A DNA stretch of 64,000 bases from Brettanomyces bruxellensis. Its lineage: Eukaryota; Ascomycota; Pichiomycetes; Pichiales; Pichiaceae. The notes under the pieces are model-generated. The model saw nothing but the letters and a program-made list of their open reading frames with translations. It searched no databases and was not told where the DNA came from. The position numbers were made by a program, and so were the translations under genes. Position 1 is the first letter of the stretch. Every line of letters starts with the position of its first letter. This document shows positions 53,101 to 60,366 of this stretch, one piece after another. The stretch is from positions 248,001 through 312,000 of the forward strand of contig NC_054683.1 in the NCBI RefSeq assembly GCF_011074885.1, read 5' to 3'.

Positions 53101-53362
53101 GTGCTTGCAGCACGAATTTTCCACCGATACAGATGTCAACTTTTCTTACATGTTTGATATTGTTGGTGTGCCCTGCTTGCAGGAGCTCATCCTTTTGGAG
53201 ATTTGGAAGGTCAAGCAGAATAATGCCAGGGAGGAGGACCGCGCCTGGAAGTTGAGTTGCAAGATTCAGCCAAGAAGTAAGCATGAGACTCAAAGTACTG
53301 GTGCAGACTACCAGACGTTAACCAGTTTGCATGCTGCTGAAGAGCCTTCTAGTGACACGTAA
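47141..53362 (+). CDS. CDC25: Ras guanine nucleotide exchange factor Cdc25
   Basis: A 2073-residue protein that activates Ras and so the cAMP-PKA pathway. Residues 1 to about 740 are Ser/Glu-rich and look disordered. An SH3 domain lies at about 752-816 (ALFVTATYPFDAS, GDIAFTYNLDESGWGEV, RGWVPMNYF). A helical middle follows. A 12-unit RxxS array sits at 1132-1179. The RasGEF_N domain is at about 1390-1520 (ILGASFRALVWMLTDD). The catalytic domain at about 1723-2050 has LELAKQLTLIESKMFCSIKVNE and VPYLALFLQDLTFVVDGNP. The SH3 and RasGEF_N/RasGEF order is that of Cdc25/Sdc25; S. cerevisiae Cdc25 is 1589 residues, so this one is longer. An Asp/Gly-rich insert at about 1693-1708 lies just before the catalytic domain. 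Confidence 0.93.
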   Translation: MSEQEFTFERGSVSKEKAEGDYKTPKGQSASQFDVLTPDSKATSPLNVRKQEEKRVKEKTRQVLLGISRNKRTSGSSAGTSGSNTSDLTNRSSEMGTGKLVKLRVANPSISSENMLKTALGNGSSKSVVKVDGESGSELKLGEAFKSNTGNASEKKEDSDGNVLNSEDTTSRSKRVSENDFRYLSKHLSEMPGSWVPEPKAQFDQEDQQFNDVNGEKYNDIMKSLNSSPTSVLERDATYESLQGELEAVQGGSSDPEEDRVAEKKPETIYESSELKANSRKSLVESQVPKVPDETPNGRASLKNALESVLTNALGWRKSEQAAGSGKEHDNSNLAMKSLQEEDGKRTPESRSRRITARFSNGDDVTATGTAVRQSIVSSSSSSVGIVSPAPAQLNFGSEKTGVDSDYEIVEEPEPARDRGSVAPTTGSKRFTNPLFSVLNGSKGSQAVSERGILAEESKDSLAEQDTRDDSYTGDIKLEQGSELSSVSSLGSSLDSPKAEYRVSHGDGSVSSFRREQLKQLTGEERDGEKGDVKEDGVKRNVRKVSDLNAGDRINENSSGFSQQSQATDKNVYSSSQVHKQSVQENGEGIQERAKGIQENTQENFPSIAQSTPKKIEHPNSSTISIPQSFVSANSSKHSLGGAAHVVSVSSNTYSARGPTHNRAQLAESLTRTSRLASATSLNMKVRKPKQVEHITASFASSGEVSSIASKAAVDDILRSGNSQMLASENRQWSQSKETTGQPDMFDPDDASALFVTATYPFDASTLESKNDASICLSFDQGDIAFTYNLDESGWGEVILVESLQRGWVPMNYFKSAVVDTLQEAEGRTRNERLANSKIPLRVLFRNAGKFLLNPQSKPFYLAGHLRGYVFDVECFNGITDGIRKLLIDTDCISRSNTIVQRKPTLRRLRKKLLRSWSDLIAKAKGYMHTMDPAKIELLQLLTFDVLKRAITFLDVWGAETADLDLEQSDEQKSRLELSTFTFDLSFLGSPPSAEARAAQIYDQLVSYLALIAGRIDLVEHNIQGCRVLETVVGQVNLLANEAVFSMKLIKDRVEDQILGEDMNDEVHDPPKKSLLGRIPLSQLRSLDSDASRLQQTVDELNSFVRVMIDVATRRKIAKNLPHGSNGGSSSRNVSRNPSRTASRTASRNPSRNPSTIASRNPSRTASRSAPRNPSRHTSTRHASFSTFPSSPSSPSPYFYSREGGAIVINSCKLIGFITSSYRVVRGIIRQAGDFTLPATRRYPDYDKISLSAREFITRCSAGLMGDSKVRTQVLRYVKESETEVSSPDSLLGTPFPSASKRFSVFRAGNSGDMKISDDGLDFLAGMNWEKGNGDKAATSKDDVDAGGADSADADLDNDADDSDIKNIGTQYLKQSAADVDREIIRSQKNDKQILGASFRALVWMLTDDSNPPDYFYTSTFFLTFRIFANGAMLLEELIRLFGVGGGSIDGKHASAFYTRPIDASAAGYSLHARRKLVCKAFRVWMESYWKPRTDYVLLAPLINFFNEGVKPLLPVEAYQLLLVASKLVGQPPVETMKDKLNYINNIDSDSQLLPRKISPRLHRKQIARVSQLYTNTLAGHRASATHSRAGSVFISQLDAYNSFMDDIDSYGLGKIDNGTVAEAADTSRHQSVSQSIRRSLNLGMHLELNDAGDASTDAAPGSSTLLNVRQTTLIKSVVLSYRRMLGRHWPIDADGDDDGDDDGDDADAEAKSKYTSLDTQLLIDSWWKTSQESWKCMNQSLILLNFNGLELAKQLTLIESKMFCSIKVNELLNQNFTTKKLHLSLSPNIQKSILFTNLLSEYVIESILQPDIDIKMRVHAVKLWLKVAISCLYLRNFNSLASIMTSLQSFLLTRIQTIWDGLSAKYQDLFHYLASIIHPDKNYHIYRAKLHDFLSSNLDDDLEVPTVPYLALFLQDLTFVVDGNPNYRSNDKSFLKQKLINIDKYFKITRIISDIQTLQVPYTDTGELGTIYNSPKSVELRARAIQCLQHEFSTDTDVNFSYMFDIVGVPCLQELILLEIWKVKQNNAREEDRAWKLSCKIQPRSKHETQSTGADYQTLTSLHAAEEPSSDT
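50534..50677 (+). repeat. Twelve 12-bp repeats coding RxxS tetrapeptides in Cdc25
   Basis: Twelve in-frame 12-bp units, mostly AGAAATCCTTCT or AGAACTGCTTCT. They encode RNVS, RNPS, RTAS, RTAS, RNPS, RNPS, TIAS, RNPS, RTAS, RSAP, RNPS, RHTS. Ten of the twelve keep R-x-x-S. Confidence 0.92.
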
Positions 53363-53998
53363 GAGGATTGAGAATGTGATACATAGTAATGGGAATACTT
53401 GGAATAGTAATGCAGAATGTAATAGAGAATGCTCAGAATAGTAATGCACAATAGTAATAGAGAATATTTAGAGTAGTAATGAGAGTAGTAATGAGAATAG
53501 TAATGAGAATAGTAATTGAAAATACTCGGAATACTAATAGAGAGTACTAGTATAGTTCTACTCTATGTTGTCCACCGACCACAAAAAGTGTGCATCCATC
53601 TAAAATTCTACTATTTGCTCGTATATAATAAAGCCTCCCAATGCGATGATGTTCAACAAGAAAATAGTACGTGCCCTACTCTTTATCTATCTTCTTATTC
53701 AACTTCTTTATAGCTTATATCCTTATTATGTCCGAAAGTACTCAACATTACCTCTCAAGTAAACCCCAAAGCACTTCTTAAGCTATCTCCCCAAAGGATT
53801 CGCACTCATTCCAGAAAATAAACCTACTAACAGTACTTGCCATTACACAATATACATCTATAAGAAATGGAACAGAATCTACGGTCGTAAGTCTCTATTA
53901 AGAATATTGCAAGTATACAGGAAGTACGAAGCAAAGCAAAGCACACCCCATCTCCAAATCCACTTCCTCCAAAACCTAGCAGTGCCTTATTTGGCAGC
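53363..53998. other. Convergent CDC25-SKI8 region with repeats
   Basis: 636 bp between convergent genes. 53383-53552 consists of degenerate repeats of AGAATAGTAATG type; the rest is C/T-rich. No gene seen. Confidence 0.6.
53383..53552 (+). repeat. Degenerate GAATAGTAATGA repeats
   Basis: About a dozen imperfect 11-24 bp units around a GAATAGTAAT core, beginning about 20 bp after the CDC25 stop codon. Best preserved at 53465-53515. Confidence 0.75.
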
Positions 53999-55156
53999 TT
54001 AAATACCTCCCGCCTCTCTAAACCACCGGATCGCCCTATCAAATCCAACTATTACAAGTCCGTCGTTTTCACCCTCCTTCAAATTAGCGTTTTTAGCAAT
54101 GAAACTCAAGCCACAGCACGTGGCCGTATCTATATCTGTAGAATTTGCAAGCTCCTCATCACTTGCATCTGTCTTATTTATCGTGATTACAGCCTCTGTC
54201 TCTCGCGTTTCCACATCCCATATTCTAATCCTGTTGTCCAATCCTCCTGTTGCAATTAAACTTCCGTCCTCGTTGAACGATAACGAGAGACACCACTTGC
54301 TGTGTGCATAGCTCCCAATTCCCACTGTTGAGGAATGTGTCGGTATCACTAAGGATCCAACACTTTCTCCATATTTGACATCGTAAAGTGCCACTGTGCC
54401 ATATGGACCGGAATCACGTGCCACAGCCAACAAAGTTGCATCTGGAGAAAACCGCAAGCATCGCACCGTGGATAGAGAGTTGGAGGAAATGCTACTTTGA
54501 AGTCCGAAAGATTCAAAACTGTAAAGAAGACGGAGATACTCAAGATCGTACAAATAGACGGATCCATCCTGATGTCCGACAGCCAATCTTTTCTGAACCG
54601 TATCAACGTCCACACATGTGGCAAAACTCTTGTTATTTGCAGATGGCGTGCCCCTATGCTCGAAATTCACGCTTGTTTCATCGCCAACAGTCACAGTAAA
54701 CCCAAATATCTCGGTTTGACCCGTGACCGTCGTTAATGCTAATATATTCTCATCTTCAGCACCGCCACTGGCGAGTTGACAGCCCCAGTATGACTTTCTC
54801 TCATTGTCAAATCCCTCAGGCACCCAATCAAGTGCCTTGATTGCGATTTTCTTAGAGATTTCCTCCTGCTTGTGCACGTACATGTATAAATAGCATATCC
54901 CACTAAATGACACCGTAGCAAATAATGTCACCCGCTGCCCGTCAATCACATCCTCGTAAACACTCACGTGATGCAATCCAACCTTATCAACATCCTCATC
55001 GATCAATAAATCTCTTTCTGAGGCCGAATTTGACCAACCTTTAAGTTTTCCATCCGACGAACATGTGACAGTAAACGTTTTACTAACGGCCACTCCTAAA
55101 ATGTCGCTCCCATGTGCATCTCCTACTGTGTATGTCGATATGTACTTGCGTGGCAT
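53999..55156 (-). CDS. SKI8: Ski complex WD-repeat subunit Ski8
   Basis: A 385-residue beta-propeller protein. Ski8 joins Ski2 and Ski3 to feed mRNA to the cytoplasmic exosome, and in some yeasts also acts in meiotic recombination (Rec103). It starts MPRKYISTYTVGDAHGSDIL, then shows WD-type repeats such as GHQDGSVYLYDLEYLRLLYSF and TGGLDNRIRIWDVETRE. The end VGFDRAIRWFREAGGI matches the terminal Ski8 signature (RSIRWFREAGG in S. cerevisiae). The chosen ATG is at 55154-55156; the frame upstream starts at TTG. The gene is divergent from VAM7. Confidence 0.92.
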   Translation of the reverse strand: MPRKYISTYTVGDAHGSDILGVAVSKTFTVTCSSDGKLKGWSNSASERDLLIDEDVDKVGLHHVSVYEDVIDGQRVTLFATVSFSGICYLYMYVHKQEEISKKIAIKALDWVPEGFDNERKSYWGCQLASGGAEDENILALTTVTGQTEIFGFTVTVGDETSVNFEHRGTPSANNKSFATCVDVDTVQKRLAVGHQDGSVYLYDLEYLRLLYSFESFGLQSSISSNSLSTVRCLRFSPDATLLAVARDSGPYGTVALYDVKYGESVGSLVIPTHSSTVGIGSYAHSKWCLSLSFNEDGSLIATGGLDNRIRIWDVETRETEAVITINKTDASDEELANSTDIDTATCCGLSFIAKNANLKEGENDGLVIVGFDRAIRWFREAGGI

Positions 55157-55537
55157 GCTGTGTGGATGTTGTATGGGCAACCTTTTGCTAGAAATATGTG
55201 ATTTGTGAACCTTTAGTCAGGCATTGGAGAATAGGGGTGGAGAATAAGGATGGAAAAATAGGAAGTAAAAAAAAAAATAAAAAAAAAAGCTCCAGGTAAA
55301 CACAAAACATAAGCGGTGCATGGATGCGCGGAGTTTGTCGTAAATTACGGTCCGATGCTATACGAGCGACAGAACCATGCAAAAGTAACATTTAACGTTC
55401 TCTGTTTGACAATTAGTGCAACATTAAACGAGACTGAGATCAAACGGGAGTTTAGTAGCTAATAGCATTTTCATATTGAGTGTCATCTGCGCCCAATTTC
55501 CATTTTTCATTTCCAATCCAGTCGCTTATGGCACACA
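55157..55537. promoter_or_regulatory. SKI8-VAM7 divergent promoter
   Basis: 381 bp. A-rich tract at about 55267-55289. A short overlapping upstream frame before VAM7 is listed separately. No factor site recognised. Confidence 0.5.
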
Positions 55538-55551
55538 ATGATCACAGTTAA
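55528..55551 (+). promoter_or_regulatory. Seven-codon uORF overlapping the VAM7 start
   Basis: An ATG at 55528 opens MAHNDHS and stops at TAA 55549-55551, in the +1 frame relative to VAM7 and running past its ATG at 55538. If transcripts start upstream of 55528, this frame would reduce VAM7 translation or force leaky scanning. Confidence 0.5.
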
Positions 55552-56554
55552 CATTCCGTCGGCGACAGAGCAGGAAGGACACTATTTTTACAACATTGAG
55601 GTTTCAATAGGCGACAAAGGCAGTGCAGAGGTGTATCGCGTGAGTCGAAGATATAGCGACTTTGAGCATTTACGGCAAGCACTTGAAGTACAGACGAAAA
55701 GAGCCGTTCCATACAGCTTGCCATCTAAACTAGCAAGCCTAGTTAAGACTAGTGGAGCAATTGTGAGCGAGCGAAGGCAGGGGTTGGCACTTTTCGTTGA
55801 TAGACTGTTGAACGATCCGCAGTACCGGAGGAGTTCGACCGTTTTGGCGTTTTTCAATCTTCCTCAAGGTGTTTTTTTGGAGCTGGATTACGATGACATG
55901 GAAAAGAGAAGAAATAGCGTTGGGGAGATCGAGAGCCCAACACAGTGGCTTCAAGTGTTGCGAGATGTGAATGTACAGTTGGAGCATGTTCGCCAGGATG
56001 TGAGTGAAGGTGAAAGTGTGCTTAAGAGCAAGCTGAAGTTGAAGAGATGCCGTGCGAAGCTTGAAACTCTTGGCAAGTACAATCTAGGAAGTTCTAGCGG
56101 TCTGGGGGCCGGAGAAATGGCAAAAAGAAGAAAATTGTTGCAGTCTGCCCTGCGGTGTTGCGAGGAATTGGACAGGTTAGTTTCCGATTCGTCATTTTTG
56201 GCAGGTGCAAGCAGTTTTGCAAGCAGTTCGACTGCAGACGAGAAGCTTGATGCTTCAAAACGCCAGTTGTGGGGTTCGAACCGCGGCCGGGTGATTGGCA
56301 AGGCCAGAGAAACGGATGTAACACGAGGATTGAACAACCAGGAATTGCTACAAACGCAGGAACAGCTCATGCAGAGGCAGGATGAGCGACTCGAGCATAT
56401 TCGGGAGATACTACAGCGGCAAAAGCAGCTTGGAGTGGCGATAAACGAGGAGTTGGATGTTCAGGATGAGATACTTAAGGATTTCAACCAGCAGGTGGAT
56501 CGGAGTGCTGCAAAAATGCATCATGCGAAGAAACGGCTTGGAAATATACTGTAG
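55538..56554 (+). CDS. VAM7: Vacuolar Qc-SNARE Vam7
   Basis: A 338-residue SNARE without a membrane anchor. Vam7 binds PI3P through its PX domain and provides the Qc helix for homotypic vacuole fusion with Vam3, Vti1 and Nyv1. The PX domain covers residues 1-120, with RRYSDFEHLRQAL and VPYSLPSK carrying the lipid-binding Arg and Pro-rich loop. The C-terminal SNARE motif (about 275-335) starts TQEQLMQRQDERLEHIREI and has the central-layer Gln in ILQRQKQLGVAINEELD. No transmembrane segment follows, as for Vam7. The start ATG at 55538 gives MITVNIPSATEQEGHYFY. Convergent with GAD1. Confidence 0.93.
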   Translation: MITVNIPSATEQEGHYFYNIEVSIGDKGSAEVYRVSRRYSDFEHLRQALEVQTKRAVPYSLPSKLASLVKTSGAIVSERRQGLALFVDRLLNDPQYRRSSTVLAFFNLPQGVFLELDYDDMEKRRNSVGEIESPTQWLQVLRDVNVQLEHVRQDVSEGESVLKSKLKLKRCRAKLETLGKYNLGSSSGLGAGEMAKRRKLLQSALRCCEELDRLVSDSSFLAGASSFASSSTADEKLDASKRQLWGSNRGRVIGKARETDVTRGLNNQELLQTQEQLMQRQDERLEHIREILQRQKQLGVAINEELDVQDEILKDFNQQVDRSAAKMHHAKKRLGNIL

Positions 56555-56924
56555 GTGTATGAGGGTGGAAGTTTTGTGAGGGTGCTGGTCTGTGGGTATT
56601 TTTCCCTGAGTGTGTTTGTTTTGGTAATGTCAAGCAGAAGTTAATGTGTTAGAAGAAGGTATATTTGTCATGTTGGGCAACCCAGTGTGTTGCTACTAAT
56701 ATATACTCTTAATGCGATATGGTTAAGAAGCGAGATTATGTGGGTGTTAATATCCGGAGAATTTCTTGTACTTTCGTAATATACTTAATATACTTCCTTA
56801 ATGTACTTCCTTAATGTACTTTCTTAATGTACTTCCTTAATTACTACGTCACATTTTACTTCCTTAATGTACTTAGTAATCTTAGTACGTTCAAAAGACT
56901 TATTTTTACATATTTCGTGCCACT
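56555..56924. other. Convergent VAM7-GAD1 region with repeats
   Basis: 370 bp; the right half (56775-56880) is a degenerate tandem repeat of CTTCCTTAATGTA. It likely carries both terminators. Confidence 0.6.
56775..56880 (+). repeat. Degenerate CTTCCTTAATGTA repeats
   Basis: About seven 13-bp units; best copies at about 56803-56840. Pyrimidine-rich on the + strand. Confidence 0.8.
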
Positions 56925-58766
56925 TCAACAGGTTCCCCGGAACGATATGTGTCCATGCTTGTCATGAGACTCGGTAATCTCCTTCTTCTGCTTGAGAAGA
57001 CGAGGATCCGCATCCTTTGCAAGGCTGAGAAGCATGTCATAAACCATTTTTTCTCCAATCTGCTGCTGGGCACCCTCGGTGTGTGTCTTGTATTCGCTGA
57101 CATTGGCCCTCATGGCCTCAACTGAGCCCACTAGTACCTCCACGACATCCACTATGTCGTGCATGAGCTTGTCAAGCAACTGGTTGCGTAGATCGTACTT
57201 GACGACCACCCGGAGGATCTCGTTGTTTGCGATTTTTCCTGTTTGTGCTGGAATTTCGGCATTTGGGGACTCTCCGGGCAAAGGAATGCTTGTTTTTGGA
57301 AGTGGGTAGTTTGGTACAATCCACTTCTTGTTTCGAAGCATCTTTGAGACGGTTGACTGCGGGATCTCCGGGTATTTCCTACTGAACTCGGCCGAGAACT
57401 GGAATGAGACCACCGGGAGGGCCGGGTTGAACTTTTCGTGGTTTTCGAGGTCAAGACTACCAAAAGATGAGGCTGCTGAGCAGCTTGTTGAACTTTGTAT
57501 GGAGCTGGACACACCCCGGGGAAGATGGACGTTGGAAACACACCGGAAATAGCCTGTTTCCTCAAGGAAGAGAGAGAGAATACGAGCACTGATGAGACAG
57601 TTGTCGAAAATCTCACGGTAGCCAGCCCGACCCAAACGCAAGAAGTTGTAATACTGTTGGATGACCTGGCAGCCTGGCCTTGAGAAGTTGAGGCTGAAGG
57701 ACTCCTCTAGGCCACCTAGATACTGTAATTGGAACTTGAGAGACTCTGGGAGCCACTCTTTGGTGCGGAAGATCACCCAGCCGAGTCCGACTGCAGTTAG
57801 ACCGAATTTGTGGCCTGAAGTGTTGATGGATTTGACCCGGTTGAGCCGGAAATCCCACTTGAGCTCCGGGTAAGCGATGGCAGCAAGAATTCCGCCCGAT
57901 GCACCATCTACGTGGATCGGAATATCGATGGTTGTGTCTTTTTGGAAGGAGTCGAGGATCTCAGACACCCGTGCAACACTCTCAAAGCCACCTGTGTACG
58001 TCGAGCCTAGGATTACAAACATGCCAATCGTGTTTTCGTCCAATCGGGGCTTGATCTCGTCGTAGTTGATGAGGTAATCGGTCTTTGACACGGGGACAAT
58101 CCTTGCTTCAACATCAAAGTAACGTGCAAACTTTTCCAAGGCCACCTGGCAGCAAGAAGCCATAAGAATGTTTGGATGTTCAGTACTCTTTCCCTCTCTT
58201 CGGCGTCTTTGCTGCCAGTTCTTCTTCATTGCAAGCCCACCAAGCATGATAGCCTCAGATGAACCGGTGCAGGGAGTTCCAATGGCCCTGGTGCGACTGC
58301 CGCTGTCGGATTTCGACGCGTCGATCGGCGCGTGCCACAGGTCCGCCAACATTGACACGCATCTGTTCTGGAGCTCAATCATCATCGGGTACTCGTCGTT
58401 GTCGGCCAAATTTTTCGTCAAGTTCTCATCAATCAACTTTTGGGCCCACTCATCGAGATGCACATTAACGAATGATGCCAAATTGAGCGTTGTGGTGCCG
58501 TCTAGTGCCAATTCGTCGTGCACAAGCTCGTATGCCAACTCTGGATCCATATCCTGCTCTGGGATTCGATATTTTTTGGCAATTCCGGCCAACCGTTCCA
58601 CCACTTTTGACCCAGGGTGCTCCTTTTTCCTCTGCCTGCTCCTTTTCGACTGATTCGCATGGTTCATCTTCGTAAATTTGTTCACAACATCCTGCCGGGA
58701 TCCTCCGTCCCGCCCAGCGATTTCTTCTTCAATAAAATCTGCATCTAGATGTGTAGAAAGAGTCAT
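56925..58766 (-). CDS. GAD1: Glutamate decarboxylase
   Basis: A 613-residue PLP enzyme that converts glutamate to GABA, the first step of the GABA shunt. The small-domain block PMMIELQNRCVSMLADLWHAP and the substrate-site segment IGTPCTGSSEAIMLGGLAMK fit group II Gad. The cofactor motif is IHVDGASGG, and the PLP Lys lies in INTSGHKFGLTAVGLGWV (about residue 318). The C-terminal region contains VVKYDLRNQLLDKLMHDI. The length is close to the roughly 585 residues of S. cerevisiae Gad1, with a longer Lys/Arg-rich N-terminus here. One copy of the CGACGCGTCG palindrome occurs at 58314-58323, encoding Asp-Ala-Ser. Confidence 0.94.
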   Translation of the reverse strand: MTLSTHLDADFIEEEIAGRDGGSRQDVVNKFTKMNHANQSKRSRQRKKEHPGSKVVERLAGIAKKYRIPEQDMDPELAYELVHDELALDGTTTLNLASFVNVHLDEWAQKLIDENLTKNLADNDEYPMMIELQNRCVSMLADLWHAPIDASKSDSGSRTRAIGTPCTGSSEAIMLGGLAMKKNWQQRRRREGKSTEHPNILMASCCQVALEKFARYFDVEARIVPVSKTDYLINYDEIKPRLDENTIGMFVILGSTYTGGFESVARVSEILDSFQKDTTIDIPIHVDGASGGILAAIAYPELKWDFRLNRVKSINTSGHKFGLTAVGLGWVIFRTKEWLPESLKFQLQYLGGLEESFSLNFSRPGCQVIQQYYNFLRLGRAGYREIFDNCLISARILSLFLEETGYFRCVSNVHLPRGVSSSIQSSTSCSAASSFGSLDLENHEKFNPALPVVSFQFSAEFSRKYPEIPQSTVSKMLRNKKWIVPNYPLPKTSIPLPGESPNAEIPAQTGKIANNEILRVVVKYDLRNQLLDKLMHDIVDVVEVLVGSVEAMRANVSEYKTHTEGAQQQIGEKMVYDMLLSLAKDADPRLLKQKKEITESHDKHGHISFRGTC

Positions 58767-58870
58767 TTTGAAGTGTGTATTATGTAATGCTTCAGCACTT
58801 TATTTGCTAATAAAAGATGTCTGAAATATCTGCTCTGCTGTTACTGCAATCAAGTGTGTTACTCTCTGCC

Positions 58871-58998
58871 TTTTCTTATTCTCCTTGCTTTCTCTTATTA
58901 ATACTGCTATCTCTTATTAATACTGCTTTCTCTTATTAATACTGCTTTCTCTTATTATCCTTGCTTTGTCTTATTATATCTGCTTTCTCTTACTATGC
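58871..58998 (+). repeat. Degenerate TCTCTTATTAATACTGCTT repeats
   Basis: Six or so units of about 19 bp, with the best copies at 58902-58960. They lie about 110 bp upstream of the GAD1 start, so they may be in its promoter. Confidence 0.8.
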
Positions 58999-59680
58999 CT
59001 CCTTTATTTATTTGATTCTATTCACACTCTTTTATACACTCTTCAATCCATCCGGATCTCACTATCCTTAAATACTACCTCCGCGTTTCATCCTCATTCA
59101 ATTGCTCTTTTTAATTCAATTTGCTCCGCTGTGGATTGCTGCTTTTCTAATCATGCATGCACAGCCGTTCATGGTATTCTCCTTGGCGTCCCCGGAAAAT
59201 GCCGTTGGCCAATTATATTTTTTTTTCATCTGTATCCAGTCCCGCGATTGGACCGACTTCGTATTTCAGTATTTCTTACGTTGTTGTTTTTATTTCCACC
59301 ATTTACAAGCTACTAACAATGTATCATTATTAATATACTTACAGTCTACTACTAACATACTTCTATTGACAATTTTTTGGTGTTGGCCGATTGCCATCAA
59401 AAGCTGTACCTCTTGCTTTGTGAGGGATTTTCTTCTTGCAATATTAGCATTTCTTCACTAGGGACTGAATTGCATCATGTTTTCATAAAATAATGAAATA
59501 TCGCTACGATTGGCGTAATACATATTAACATGGGGAATGGATGATTAAAGAAAAGAAAACAATCATGAAAAATGTAACCAAGCTGAGTTCTATTTGAAGG
59601 GATACCCTAAGCGAATGATGATCTCTATGTGCAATAGCATGCGGTACAGAAACTAATATTCGGGAAAAGATATCGTAAAT

Positions 59681-59866
59681 ATGTTTCCAAATTTATTCCA
59701 AGCATGTTCAATCAATAATGTAAGTGGTTTATGTTGGATAAATTTGATTTTTTGTAGCTACTCAGGAATACTGCATCAGCTGAAAATCAAAGTTACTATA
59801 GAAGTGTATGTTTTAATCCTTCTATTTGTAGCATCGTTTATTGCAAAACTTATTCCTAGGTATTAA
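59681..59866 (+). other. Doubtful small frame with hydrophobic C-terminal part
   Basis: A 61-codon frame starting at ATG. Its C-terminal half (QLKIKVTIEVYVLILLF then VASFIAKLIPRY) could span a membrane once. It contains a GTAAGT at 59720 but no branch point. I do not recognise it, and chance occurrence in AT-rich DNA is the simplest explanation. Confidence 0.2.
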
Positions 59867-60158
59867 GCAATGATTTTGCACACAAGGCAAAGGCGGTAGT
59901 CAAGAGTATATTCTAAAGTTCACTCTAAATATTTATTGGTGATTACATTGGGCCATCATTTTCATCACAAAGACTACTTTAGAAATGAAGTGATCGCACA
60001 TGATACACAAAAGTTTTCAGCATTCAAAAGGTAGAAAGTATTAAGCTAAAAGTGCATTATGTGCAAAGCAAAAGTATTTTTAAATTGTTGAGTGCTGAAA
60101 AGACCTTCTTGTTTATTGGACCAACTGAGCACATACTTCATAAAGTAGGTTAGTTAGT

Positions 60159-60366
60159 TAGTCATGCAGGAAATATCAAAATCTACAACGACCATTTCAA
60201 AGTAAATCAAGTAAATCAAAGTATATATAAAAGCAATAAACTCATCAAATCAAGAAATGCACTTCAGCTAGTCAATGCAGGTACTACCAAAATCTACAAA
60301 TCCATTTCAAAGTAAATCAAGTAAATCAAAGTACATATAAAAGCAAATAAATTCATCAAATCTTCA
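60159..60366. repeat. 95-bp direct duplication at the ribulokinase 3' end
   Basis: Copy 1 at about 60159-60253 and copy 2 at about 60269-60366 share TAGTC-ATGCAGG, AAAATCTACAA, CCATTTCAAAGTAAATCAAG, TAAATCAAAGTA and TCATCAAATC. Copy 2 includes the stop codon of the ribulokinase gene (60356-60358). The duplication thus repeats the end of that gene with its 3' UTR, including a TATATATA-type element (TTTTATATATAC on the minus strand) that could serve in polyadenylation. Confidence 0.85.

Larger units (their letters stand above)
58767..60355. other. Intergenic GAD1 promoter to ribulokinase end
   Basis: About 1.6 kb. It contains CTCTTATTAATACTGCTTT repeats (58871-58998) in the GAD1 promoter, a small frame at 59681-59866 of doubtful status, and the first copy of a 95-bp duplication (60159-60253). 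The left part is C/T-rich on the + strand. Confidence 0.55.

Noticed and set aside
60159..60366. Direct repeats as LTRs of a solo or small retroelement
   Set aside because: Copies are under 100 bp, lack TG...CA ends and target duplication, and include part of the ribulokinase end, so a local duplication explains them.
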